Assembly: GCF_030814995.1 (NCBI RefSeq)
Contig: NZ_JAUSVX010000009.1
Coordinates: forward strand, 186,001 to 250,000
DNA from: Labrys wisconsinensis
GTDB lineage: Bacteria; Pseudomonadota; Alphaproteobacteria; Rhizobiales; Labraceae
Direction: 5' to 3'
DNA: 64,000 nt
A program made the position numbers and the translations under genes. This document shows, piece after piece, positions 33,824-44,298 of the stretch; position 1 is the first letter of the stretch, and each line of letters starts with the position of its first letter. A model generated the notes under the pieces. It worked only from the letters and a program-made list of their open reading frames with translations. It had not been told where the DNA came from and ran no database searches.

Positions 33824-35659
33824 ATGACTCAACTGCAATCCTTCGACGAGGTCAGCAACCCGGCGCAGGGCAAGGCGCGCATCGCGGCGCTGCGCAGGAA
33901 GCTCGCCGAGGCCGGGCTCGACGGCTTCGTCGTGCCGCGCTCGGACGAGCACCAGAACGAATATTGCCCGCCCTCGGAGGAGCGGCTCTCCTGGCTCACC
34001 GGCTTTGCCGGCTCGGCGGGCGTTGCCGTCGTGCTGATGAGCGAGGCCGCCATCTTCGTCGACGGCCGCTACACCGTGCAGGTGCGCGAGCAGGTCGACA
34101 CCGCGGTGATCACGCCCCGCCACCTCATGGACGATCCGCCGGAGAAATGGCTCGAGGCCGTGCTGCGGCCGACCCAGAAGCTCGGCTTCGACCCGCGCCT
34201 GCACACCGTCGCCGAGGTGGAACGGCTGAAGGGTGCCTGCGAGCGCGCCGGCGCCGGCCTGATCGCGCTGGCCAAGAATCCGATCGATGCGATCTGGACC
34301 GACCGTCCCTCCCCGCCGCTGGCGCCGGTCGTGCTGCACGACGAGGCGCTCGCCGGCGAGAGCCCGGCCTCCAAGCTGGTGCGCATCCAGGACCGGCTCG
34401 GCGAGCTCAAGGCCGATGCGGTCTTCACCAACGATGCCCACGCCGTGGCCTGGGCCTTCAACATCCGCGGCGGCGACGTGGCGCACACGCCGCTGCCGCT
34501 GTCCTATGTGCTGATCCCGCGCGACGGCGAGCCGACCCTGTTCGTCGACGGACGCAAGCTCTCCAACGCCGTGCGCCACGACCTCTCCAGCTTCGCCGCG
34601 CTGATCGAGCCCGCCCAGATCGACGCCGCCCTGGCGGCGGCCGTCAAAGACAAGACCGTGCGGCTCGACCCCAACGTGGTGGTCGAGCATTTCGCCCGCG
34701 TCATCCAGACCGCCGGCGGCGTCATCCAGCGCGGCCCCGACCCGATCGCGCTGCTGCGCGCCGTCAAGAACGAGGCCGAGCGGGCCGGCGCCCGCGCCGC
34801 CCATATCCGCGACGGCGCCGCTGTCGCCCGCTTCCTCGCCTGGTTCGCCGAGGCGGCGCCCAAGGGCGGCGAGACCGAGATCTCGGCCGCCGAGGCGCTG
34901 GAAGGCTTCCGGGCGGAGACGGGCGTGCTGAAGGACCTGTCCTTCCCCTCGATCTCCGCTGCCGGCCCGAACGCCGCGATCCCGCATTACCGGGTGACGA
35001 CGCAGTCGAACCGCCGGATCGAGCCCGGCTTCTTCCTGATCGATTCCGGCGCGCAATATGTCGACGGCACCACCGACATCACCCGCACCATCAGCGTCGG
35101 CGAGCCCTCGGCCCTGATGAAGGACCGCTATACCCGCGTGCTCAAGGGCATGATCGCCATCTCGCTGGCGCGCTTTCCCAAGGGCGCCGCGGGCTCGCAG
35201 CTCGACAGCTTCGCCCGTCAGGCGCTGTGGGAGGTCGGCACCGACTTCGACCACGGCACCGGCCACGGCGTCGGCTCCTATCTCTCGGTGCACGAGGGGC
35301 CGCAGCGCATCTCCCGCCTCGGCACCACGCCGCTGGAGGCCGGCATGATCCTGTCGAACGAGCCCGGCTACTACCGGGCCGGCGAGTTCGGCATCCGCAC
35401 CGAGAACCTGGTCCTGGTCGAGCCGGTCGAGATCGACGGCGCCGAGCGGCCGATGTTCGGCTTCGAGACGCTGACGCTGGCGCCGATCGACCTGACGCCG
35501 ATCGAGCCCGCCCTGCTCGGCGCCCGCGAGATCGCCTGGCTCGACGCCTACCACGCCCGGGTGCGCGAGACGCTGTCGCCGCTGGTCGACGGCCGCACCC
35601 GCGCCTGGCTGGAGCAGGCGACGCGGCCGCTGAATCGGGATGGCAGGAAACAGGCGTAA
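33824..35659 (+). CDS. pepP: Xaa-Pro aminopeptidase (aminopeptidase P family)
   Basis: 611 residues from the ATG at 33824. The ATG at 33818 abuts AGGCGGG, which is better spaced for 33824. It has two creatinase-like N-terminal domains and a C-terminal pita-bread metallopeptidase. Metal ligands are visible in DSGAQYVDGTTDITRT (two Asp), GTGHGVGSYLSVHEGP (His), NEPGYY (Glu) and IRTENLVLVE (Glu). The three-domain length of about 600 matches the eukaryotic-like cytosolic APP1 subgroup. It removes N-terminal residues before proline, with two Mn ions. Confidence 0.94.
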   Translation: MTQLQSFDEVSNPAQGKARIAALRRKLAEAGLDGFVVPRSDEHQNEYCPPSEERLSWLTGFAGSAGVAVVLMSEAAIFVDGRYTVQVREQVDTAVITPRHLMDDPPEKWLEAVLRPTQKLGFDPRLHTVAEVERLKGACERAGAGLIALAKNPIDAIWTDRPSPPLAPVVLHDEALAGESPASKLVRIQDRLGELKADAVFTNDAHAVAWAFNIRGGDVAHTPLPLSYVLIPRDGEPTLFVDGRKLSNAVRHDLSSFAALIEPAQIDAALAAAVKDKTVRLDPNVVVEHFARVIQTAGGVIQRGPDPIALLRAVKNEAERAGARAAHIRDGAAVARFLAWFAEAAPKGGETEISAAEALEGFRAETGVLKDLSFPSISAAGPNAAIPHYRVTTQSNRRIEPGFFLIDSGAQYVDGTTDITRTISVGEPSALMKDRYTRVLKGMIAISLARFPKGAAGSQLDSFARQALWEVGTDFDHGTGHGVGSYLSVHEGPQRISRLGTTPLEAGMILSNEPGYYRAGEFGIRTENLVLVEPVEIDGAERPMFGFETLTLAPIDLTPIEPALLGAREIAWLDAYHARVRETLSPLVDGRTRAWLEQATRPLNRDGRKQA

Positions 35660-35690
35660 GGGATTGAGGAAGGAACGAGACCGGGGCATC

Positions 35691-35737
35691 ACCCGCCACG
35701 TCATGGACGGGACAAGCCCGTCCATGACGTGGCGGGT
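35691..35737. repeat. Perfect 21-bp inverted repeat (REP family), likely bidirectional terminator
   Basis: Arms 35691-35711 and 35717-35737 are exactly complementary around the loop ACAAG; the core reads TCATGGACGGG/CCCGTCCATGA. It lies between convergent pepP and azlD, so it could end both transcripts. The core matches the REP-like palindromes at 27802 and 44034. Confidence 0.8.
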
Positions 35738-35813
35738 TGAAATCTCGGCCTCCGACCTACTACTACCGCTCCGGCAAGCCCCGGACAGCCACACATGAAG
35801 CGGAAAAGCCCCA

Positions 35814-36116
35814 TCATCCCATGAGGCCGCGCAGCGCCACCACGGAGGCGACGCCGACGACGATCGTCGCCAGCAGCGGCAGGCGCGTCGCCGCCAGGGC
35901 CGTGACCAGGGCGGCCAGGGTCTCGGCCCGCCCGCTTGCCAGCGCCACCGGAGCGATCACCGCGACCAGCACCGCCGGCGGGATCGCCTCGAAGGCCGCC
36001 TTGGTCCGGCCGGTCAGCACGAGGTGTCCGGCCAGGAAGATCCCGGCGATCCGCGTCGCGTAGGTGATGATCGCCATGGCGAGGATCGCGGCAAGGGTGA
36101 TCGGATCGATGGTCAT
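35814..36116 (-). CDS. azlD: Branched-chain amino-acid transport protein AzlD
   Basis: 100 residues with about three to four membrane helices (LAAILAMAIITYATRIAGIF at the start). AzlD is the small partner of AzlC in branched-chain amino-acid (and azaleucine) export. Its ATG overlaps the azlC stop by 4 bases, as usual for this pair. Confidence 0.9.
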   Translation of the reverse strand: MTIDPITLAAILAMAIITYATRIAGIFLAGHLVLTGRTKAAFEAIPPAVLVAVIAPVALASGRAETLAALVTALAATRLPLLATIVVGVASVVALRGLMG

Positions 36117-36805
36117 GCCAGGGCCTCCGCCGGGCTCGCCACGAGGTAGGCGGCGAGGATGCCGGCGACCGCGCCGGCCGGCACGTGCCAGGGCGCGCCG
36201 GCCGTGACCTTGACCAGGGCCGAGACCGCGGCACTGGCGGCGATGGTCGCCGCCGAGATCCGCCCCTTCCAGAAGCCGGCGACGAGGCCGATGAACAGCG
36301 CGGTGAAGGCGAAATCGGCGCCGAACCGGGCCGGGTCGCCCATCAGCGGGCCGATCAGCGCGCCGAAGGCGCTCCAGATCACCCAGTTCAGATAGAAGAA
36401 GACGGTCATGGCGAGATAATAGGTCGGGGTCAGCCGCGTGGCGGCGGCGCGACGCTCCGACATCGCCCAGTTCTCGTCGGCCATGGCGAAGAAGCCGAGG
36501 AAGCGCTGCGCCCTGGAGAAGGCGGTCGTCTTCGGCGCCAGCGAGGCGCCCATCAGGATGTGCCGGGCATTGATCAGCAGCGTGCCGAAGGCGAGCGCGG
36601 CGACCGGCGCCGGATGCACCCATTGCTCGATCGCCGCGAACTGCGCGCCGCCCGCGAACACGCAGGCCGACATCAGCACGGCCTCGAGCGGCGACAGGCC
36701 CTTGCCCACGGCGAGGGCGCCGAACAGCAGGCCGATGGGGATGGCGGCGAGCGCGGGCGGCGCGATGTCGGTCAGGCCGGCGCGGATCTCGGAAGCAAGG
36801 GACAA
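36113..36805 (-). CDS. azlC: Branched-chain amino-acid permease AzlC
   Basis: 230 residues if it starts at the TTG at 36805 (SLASEIRAGLTDIAPPAL). No ATG is suitably placed; a GTG at 36859 would add 18 residues. Family motifs: IPIGLLFGALAVGKGLSPLE, CVFAGGAQFAAIEQW, LLINARHILMGASLAP and FFAMADENWA. It has about six membrane helices. It forms the export complex with AzlD and is divergent from the GH31 gene. Confidence 0.9.
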   Translation of the reverse strand: MSLASEIRAGLTDIAPPALAAIPIGLLFGALAVGKGLSPLEAVLMSACVFAGGAQFAAIEQWVHPAPVAALAFGTLLINARHILMGASLAPKTTAFSRAQRFLGFFAMADENWAMSERRAAATRLTPTYYLAMTVFFYLNWVIWSAFGALIGPLMGDPARFGADFAFTALFIGLVAGFWKGRISAATIAASAAVSALVKVTAGAPWHVPAGAVAGILAAYLVASPAEALA

Positions 36806-36943
36806 GGCGAACTCGCAAAACAGGCGGAGAGCGCATGCTGCTACGCCAGTCCCAATCACATCGTCTTGGACAAAAGGCGCGTTGCCGCTACCAAGGCCCG
36901 ACAGACGGCCGGCCTCGCCCCGGCCTCCCCGGAGCGCGACGCC

Positions 36944-39310
36944 ATGAAAGCCCTGGTCCAGGGCCGCTATCGCGGCCATGACGGCAAGGCGGCCGTCTTC
37001 GACGTCGGCGAAGGCGCGAGCCTCACGCTGCGCATCCTCGAGGGCGATATCGGCCGGGTGACGCTGCAGCGCCGGGACGGCTATCGGCTCGAGCGCGGCT
37101 GGTCGCTGGCGCCTGGTGGCGCCGAGCCGCCCTTTGCCGGCCGGCCGCGCGACGATGTCTCCGGTTTCGCCAACCCGCCGACGACGGTGACGGAGCAGCC
37201 GGGCCGCGTCCTCGTCTCGGCCGCCGGGCTCACGGCCGAGGTGGTGCTGGCGCCCTTCGCCATCGCCTGGCGCCGCGAGGGCGAGGCCGCCCCCTTCCTG
37301 CGCGACCGGTCGACCCAGGCCTATTTCCTCTCCAACCGGACGGGCGCCCTCGCCCATGCCATGGCGCGCGATCCCGAGGAGCGGCATTACGGGCTCGGCG
37401 ACAAGGCCGGCCCGCTCGATCGCACCGGCCGGCGCTTCCGCATCGACGCGACGGACCCCTGCGGCTTCGACGCCGAGCTCTCCGACCCGCTCTACAAGAT
37501 GCTGCCCTTCCTCGTCGTCGACGGGCCGCAGGGCGCCCACGGCCTGTTCTACGACAATCCGGCCACCGCGACGGTCGATCTCGGCTGCACGCTCGACAAT
37601 TACCACGGACCGTTCCGCTCCTACCGGGCGGACGATGGCGATCTCGACTATTACGTCCTCGCCGGTCCGGCCATTCCCGATGTCGTCCGGCGCTTCTCCT
37701 GGCTGACGGGCGGCCAGGCCTTCGCGCCGCGCTGGTCGCTGGGCTTTGCCATGACCTCGATGGCGATCGCCGACGCTCCCGACGCCGATGCCCGCATCTC
37801 CGCCTTCATCGCCGACTGCCGGCGCCACGGCATTGCCTGCGACAGCTTCCATTTCGGCTCCGGCTATTCCTCGATCGGCGCCCGGCGCTATGTCTTCCAC
37901 TGGAACCGCGACAAGTTCCCGGATCCCGCCGCCACCATGGCCCGGCTCGCGGCCGCCGGCATGCGCCCGGTGGCGAACGTCAAGCCCTGCCTGCTCGACG
38001 ATCACCCCCGGCTGGCCGAGGCCAGGGGCGATGGCCTCCTGGTGCGGGACGGCCGCAGCGGCGACCCTGCGGTGGCGCAGTTCTGGGACGGCCTCGGCTT
38101 CCACATCGACTTCACCAACGAGAAGGCGCGCGCCTGGTGGGCGGACGGGCTGAAGTCGGCGCTGCTCGACGTCGGCGTCGCCTCCATCTGGAACGACAAC
38201 AACGAGTTCGAGATCTGGGACGAGGACGCGGTCTGCGCCGGCGACGGCCGCCCCTTCGCCCAGAGCCTGGCGCGCCCGGCCCAGGCGCTGCTGATGACCA
38301 AGCTCGCCTACGAAACCCAGGCCGCGCAGGCGCCGGGCAGGCGCCCCTATGTCGTCAGCCGCGCCGGCCCGGCCGGGCTGGCGCGCTACGGCCAGACCTG
38401 GACGGGCGACAACGAGACGGCCTGGAAGACGCTGCGCTTCAACCTGGCCCAGGGGCTCAACATGAGCCTGTCCGGCTTGTTCAACATCGGCCACGACGTC
38501 GGCGGCTTCCACGGCCCCAGCCCCGGCCCGGAGCTGTTCTGCCGCTTCGTCGAATTCTGCGCGCTGTGGCCGCGCATGGTGATGAACTCCTGGAAGGCGG
38601 ACGGCACCGTCAACCAGCCCTGGATGCATCCCGAGGTGCTGCCGCAGGTCCGCGCTGCCCTCGCCCTGCGCTCCCGGCTGATGCCCTATCTCTACACCCG
38701 GATGTGGCGGGCGAGCCGCGACCATGAGCCGGCGGTGCGGCCGCTGTTCTGGGACTTTCCGGCCGATCCGGCGGCCCGCACCGTGGACGACGCCTTCATG
38801 CTCGGCCCGGACCTGCTCGTCGCGCCGGTCCTCGTCGAAGGCGCCGTGACGCGCAGCCTCTATCTGCCGGCCCATCCCGGCGGCTGGTTCGACTGGCACG
38901 ACGGCCGCCATGTCGAGGGCGGGACGGTGGTCGCCGTTCCCGCGCCGCTCGGGCGCCTGCCCCTGTTCGCGCGGGCCGGGGCGATCGTGCCCGTCGCGGA
39001 CCCCGGTGCGCCGGCCGCCTCCCTCCCGGACCGGACCGTGCTGGTCTTCGGCGAGCCGGTCGACGCCTCGGCCGCAGACCTCTACGAGGACGACGGAGAG
39101 ACGGCGGAGTGGCGCCGCGACGGGCTGCATGTCCGGTTCGAGCTACGGCGCACGGGCGAGACGCTGCTGCTTTCGGCTCGGCATCAGGGCGCGGATCCCT
39201 CCCGGCCGTGGCGGATCGGCGTGCGGCGGATCGGCACGCACGGCGACCTGCAGCTGCTGTCGTCGTCAGCCCTGGCGCTCGAGCCGATGCCCGCTGCCGG
39301 ACCGGGCTGA
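36944..39310 (+). CDS. Glycoside hydrolase family 31 (alpha-glucosidase-like)
   Basis: 788 residues from the ATG at 36944 (GGAG 9 bases upstream). Domains in order: N-terminal beta-sandwich with the galactose-mutarotase-like segment; a TIM barrel beginning near PRWSLGFAMTSM; the nucleophile strand ASIWNDNNEFEIW, with Asp where most members have WxDMNE; the acid/base Asp in YGQTWTGDNETAW; and beta domains ending in LYEDDGETAEW. It cleaves or transfers alpha-linked hexosyl residues, probably in the cytoplasm since no signal peptide is seen. The regulator gene at 39377-40231 converges on it. Confidence 0.92.
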   Translation: MKALVQGRYRGHDGKAAVFDVGEGASLTLRILEGDIGRVTLQRRDGYRLERGWSLAPGGAEPPFAGRPRDDVSGFANPPTTVTEQPGRVLVSAAGLTAEVVLAPFAIAWRREGEAAPFLRDRSTQAYFLSNRTGALAHAMARDPEERHYGLGDKAGPLDRTGRRFRIDATDPCGFDAELSDPLYKMLPFLVVDGPQGAHGLFYDNPATATVDLGCTLDNYHGPFRSYRADDGDLDYYVLAGPAIPDVVRRFSWLTGGQAFAPRWSLGFAMTSMAIADAPDADARISAFIADCRRHGIACDSFHFGSGYSSIGARRYVFHWNRDKFPDPAATMARLAAAGMRPVANVKPCLLDDHPRLAEARGDGLLVRDGRSGDPAVAQFWDGLGFHIDFTNEKARAWWADGLKSALLDVGVASIWNDNNEFEIWDEDAVCAGDGRPFAQSLARPAQALLMTKLAYETQAAQAPGRRPYVVSRAGPAGLARYGQTWTGDNETAWKTLRFNLAQGLNMSLSGLFNIGHDVGGFHGPSPGPELFCRFVEFCALWPRMVMNSWKADGTVNQPWMHPEVLPQVRAALALRSRLMPYLYTRMWRASRDHEPAVRPLFWDFPADPAARTVDDAFMLGPDLLVAPVLVEGAVTRSLYLPAHPGGWFDWHDGRHVEGGTVVAVPAPLGRLPLFARAGAIVPVADPGAPAASLPDRTVLVFGEPVDASAADLYEDDGETAEWRRDGLHVRFELRRTGETLLLSARHQGADPSRPWRIGVRRIGTHGDLQLLSSSALALEPMPAAGPG

Positions 39311-39376
39311 GCTTCGAAGCAGGGCCATGCCGGCTCCGGAGATCGCCGGGCTCCTGACGTCGCCGGGCTGCGCTGC

Positions 39377-40231
39377 CTACGCTCGGAACGCCCCCGGCGT
39401 CACGCCCATCCGCGCCTTGAACACCCGGTTGAGGTGGCTCTGGTCGCAGAAGCCGCAGGCGAGCGCCACCTCGGACGGCGCCTGCCCGGCCATCAGCAGG
39501 CGCCGCGCCGCCCGGACGCGCCGGTCGGAGAGATAGGCGTGCGGCGTGGTGCCGGTCGCCTTGCGGAAGGCGCGCACCAGATGCGCCCGGTTCAGACGGG
39601 CGACGGCGGCCAGATCGTCCAGCGTCACATCCTGCGCAAAATGCCGGTCGAGATGGGCCCTGGCCCGCGCCACCGGGCCGCGCTCGTCGCCGACGGCCGG
39701 CATCTCGCCCAACCCGCCCCAGCGCGACAGCAGCTGGGCGAAGAAGCCGCGCAGCAGCGTGTCGCGCTGCAGGAGCGACGTCCGCGGATCGGCCAGGACG
39801 CCGTGCAGATGCGCCATGCGGGCCGAGAGCCCGGCGTCCTCGACCACGGACTGCGCAAAGCCCGGCACGCCGGCGAACGGCCGGTCGAACACGTCCTCGG
39901 CAATGCTGCGCATCAGCTCGACGGAAGGGTAGAGCGTGCGATAGACGAAGCCCGCGCCGGCCGGCTCGCCGTCGTGCAACTCGTCCGGGCAGACCACCGC
40001 CATGGTCCCGGTAGAGGCATAGCGCTGGGCGCCGCGATGATAGAAGGTCTCGCAGCCATCGATGACGGCGGCGACCGCGTAGGTCTCGTGCGTATGCCGG
40101 GCATAGCGGTGGGTGCGGAAGGTCGCGGACAGGCACTCCAGGCCGTCATAGCGCGGCTCGCGCCAGAATCGCACGGCTTCGCCGCGCGCGATGGCGCCCT
40201 CCAGCGTGGTGAAAGCGTTGGACACGAGCAT
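39377..40231 (-). CDS. AraC-family transcriptional regulator
   Basis: 284 residues. The N-terminal cupin-like sensing domain includes RHTHETYAVAAVIDG and a CPDELHDGEPAGAGFVYRTL segment. Two C-terminal helix-turn-helix units follow: VTLDDLAAVARLNRAHLVRA and SEVALACGFCDQSHLNRVFK, ending GVTPGAFRA. This is the subgroup often placed beside amino-acid exporters (LysE/AzlC), so azlCD is a plausible target. The gene converges on the GH31 gene. Confidence 0.92.
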   Translation of the reverse strand: MLVSNAFTTLEGAIARGEAVRFWREPRYDGLECLSATFRTHRYARHTHETYAVAAVIDGCETFYHRGAQRYASTGTMAVVCPDELHDGEPAGAGFVYRTLYPSVELMRSIAEDVFDRPFAGVPGFAQSVVEDAGLSARMAHLHGVLADPRTSLLQRDTLLRGFFAQLLSRWGGLGEMPAVGDERGPVARARAHLDRHFAQDVTLDDLAAVARLNRAHLVRAFRKATGTTPHAYLSDRRVRAARRLLMAGQAPSEVALACGFCDQSHLNRVFKARMGVTPGAFRA

Positions 40232-40284
40232 CGCCCCTTATAGCGCGATGCGGGGACCCGTGCTTGGACGAAAGTTGCGCGGCC

Positions 40285-42561
<2,277 letters not shown>

Positions 42562-42620
42562 TTAGCCGGAAGATCCGGCTGCCCCGGGGCGGGAGGCGGG
42601 CAGCGTTCGAAACGACCCGC

Positions 42621-42911
42621 TTACGAGAGGTGGGCCGCCAGGAACTTGTTCAGCTCGAACATGGTGGTCGACTTCTTGCCGAACACCTTCTCGAGCTTGG
42701 CATCGGCGAGGATCTCGCGCTTGTTGCTGGGGTTCTGCAGCTTGTGCTGCTTGATATAGTCCCAGACCTTGCTGACCACCTCGGGACGCGGCAACGGCGC
42801 GGCGCCGACGATGGCGGCGAGCTCCGCCGACGGCTTCAGCGGCTTGAGCAGGGCCGGGTTGGGTTTGCGCGGAGCCTTGGCAGCCTCCGTCTTGGTCGCA
42901 GCTTTCGCCAT
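42621..42911 (-). CDS. SWIB/MDM2-domain protein
   Basis: 96 residues with AAGGAGAA well placed before the ATG at 42911. A basic Ala/Lys-rich start is followed by the SWIB fold: LKPSAELAAIVGAAPLPRPE, VSKVWDYIKQHKLQNPSNKR and KKSTTMFELNKFLAAHL. In eukaryotes the domain occurs in chromatin remodellers; in bacteria small SWIB proteins, also known from chlamydiae, may act on nucleoid or topoisomerase function. The role here is unknown. Confidence 0.92.
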   Translation of the reverse strand: MAKAATKTEAAKAPRKPNPALLKPLKPSAELAAIVGAAPLPRPEVVSKVWDYIKQHKLQNPSNKREILADAKLEKVFGKKSTTMFELNKFLAAHLS

Positions 42912-43192
42912 AGATCTTCTCCTTGAACCAAGGGGGCGAGCCGCTTTGACGACTCGCCGCGCCCATAGCGCGCCATTGCTCCGTGGAACGGGGGGCTCGT
43001 CAATGCTCGCCGCCGGAAAATCGTGCCCGTGGACGATGTTTTTCCCGGTTTTCGGCAGGAACGGGGCTGCGCCGCCGGCCGAGGCGACCGGCGGGGTCGA
43101 TTGATCAGACCATTGCGTCGTCCGAAGCCGTGCGATTCCCATCGTCTCGGTCGCAGGGCACGCCCCCTTCGCCCCGGCTGAAACGGCGCGGC

Positions 43193-43843
43193 TCAAGCCT
43201 CGCCGCCTCCGCCGACGATGTCGCGCGCCGCCTTCTCGATCAGCGCCCGCACCCGCTCTGCCTCGGCTGCGGTCCACGGCCCGCGCCGCATGTGCAGGGC
43301 CTGGCGCAGGGTGCGGAAGGCCTCCCTCACCGTCTCCGGCGTCGAGTGGCTGGCGAAGGCGCTGGCGGCGAGGTCCATGCGGGACAGGACGCCGCGCACC
43401 GCCACCTCGTTCTCCTTGAGATAGGCCTGGCCCGCCTCGGTGATGGTGTAGAGCTTCTTGGCGCCGCCCGCCGTCTCGCTGCGGATATAGTCCTGCTCCT
43501 CCAGGAGCGTCAGCGTCGGGTAGACTGCGCCCGGGCTCGGCGCATAGGCGCCGGCGAACTTGTCCTCGATGGCGCGGATCAGCTCGTAGCCATGGCTCGG
43601 CTTCTCACCGATCAGGGCGAGCAGCACCAGCCTGAGGTCGCCATGGGCGAAGACCCGCCCGCCCCGGCCGCCGAACCAGCCGCCGCGCGGGCCGAAGCCG
43701 CCGGGCCCCTCGCCCTCGAAATCGCCGCGGCCCCAGCGACCGCCGGGCGAGCAGTCGCGCTCGGCCCCGCGTCCGCCCCAGGGCCCGCCATGATGCCGCG
43801 CATGGTGGCGCTCGTGAAGTCGCTCGTGAAAACGTCCAAACAT
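43193..43843 (-). CDS. PadR-family transcriptional regulator with His/Gly-rich N-terminus
   Basis: 216 residues. The PadR winged helix spans about 68-150 (LRLVLLALIGEKPSHGYELI, AYAPSPGAVYPTLTLLEEQD, KKLYTITEAGQAYL). It is preceded by about 65 residues rich in His, Gly and Arg (FHERLHERHHARHHGG), which could bind metal or be disordered. AAGGAC precedes the ATG. A palindrome at 43885-43900 is a likely autoregulatory operator. The C-terminal helices serve dimerisation. Confidence 0.9.
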   Translation of the reverse strand: MFGRFHERLHERHHARHHGGPWGGRGAERDCSPGGRWGRGDFEGEGPGGFGPRGGWFGGRGGRVFAHGDLRLVLLALIGEKPSHGYELIRAIEDKFAGAYAPSPGAVYPTLTLLEEQDYIRSETAGGAKKLYTITEAGQAYLKENEVAVRGVLSRMDLAASAFASHSTPETVREAFRTLRQALHMRRGPWTAAEAERVRALIEKAARDIVGGGGEA

Positions 43844-43884
43844 CAGATAGTCCTTTCATATCATCGTTGGATACGATCTTTAGA

Positions 43885-43900
43885 TATATCGAAAGATATA
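43885..43900. promoter_or_regulatory. Candidate PadR operator TATATC-GAAA-GATATA
   Basis: Perfect inverted repeat with 6-base arms in the AT-rich stretch 42-57 bases upstream of the PadR start. PadR dimers usually bind such AT-rich palindromes in their own promoters. Nearby GATACGATC and CATATCATCG are partial repeats of the same theme. Confidence 0.55.
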
Positions 43901-44033
43901 CCGCGTCAAGACGGAAATGAGAACGAGGCCCGGACATGACCGAGCGCTTGCGGCATGAAACCCAACGACGGCGTCAAGCCCGGCGATGACGGGACGGTTG
44001 CGGCAGGAATGGCGACGATCGCCCCACCCGCAA

Positions 44034-44240
44034 CCGTCACGGGCGGGCTTGACCCGCCCATCCACGCGACCACCGGGCGTACAGTAAAAGGCGCCTGCCG
44101 TCGTCGCGCCCTCCCGGTCGAAGTCGCGTGCGCGTGGAAGGCCGGGTCAAGCCCGGCCATGACGAAACCGTTGAGGATGACAAGGAGACGGGGCCGCAGG
44201 CTTGACCGTCATGGGTGGGCTTGTTCCGCCCGTCCACGCG
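44034..44240. repeat. Cluster of three REP-like palindromes
   Basis: Copies at 44034-44068 (GGGCGGG-CTTGA-CCCGCCC), 44131-44163 (opposite orientation, GGCCGGG-TCAAG-CCCGGCC) and 44206-44240 (imperfect arms). The outer copies start CCGTCA and end CCACGCG; the middle copy starts CGCGTGGA and ends CCATGAC. They match the pair at 27802-27932. A degenerate fourth copy may lie near 43965-43990. Confidence 0.8.
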
Positions 44241-44298
44241 CACCGTCCGTGCAGGAAGAACGCCGGCCAGCCCCCGGCCCGATCTGCCCCCGGCGCGG

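Larger units (their letters stand above)
43844..44298. other. PadR promoter region and REP cluster, no gene
   Basis: 455 bases between padR-like and recN genes. The right-hand border of the PadR gene is AT-rich and holds the operator-like palindrome at 43885-43900. The rest (44034-44240) is a cluster of three REP palindromes. No coding sequence is evident. Confidence 0.7.
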
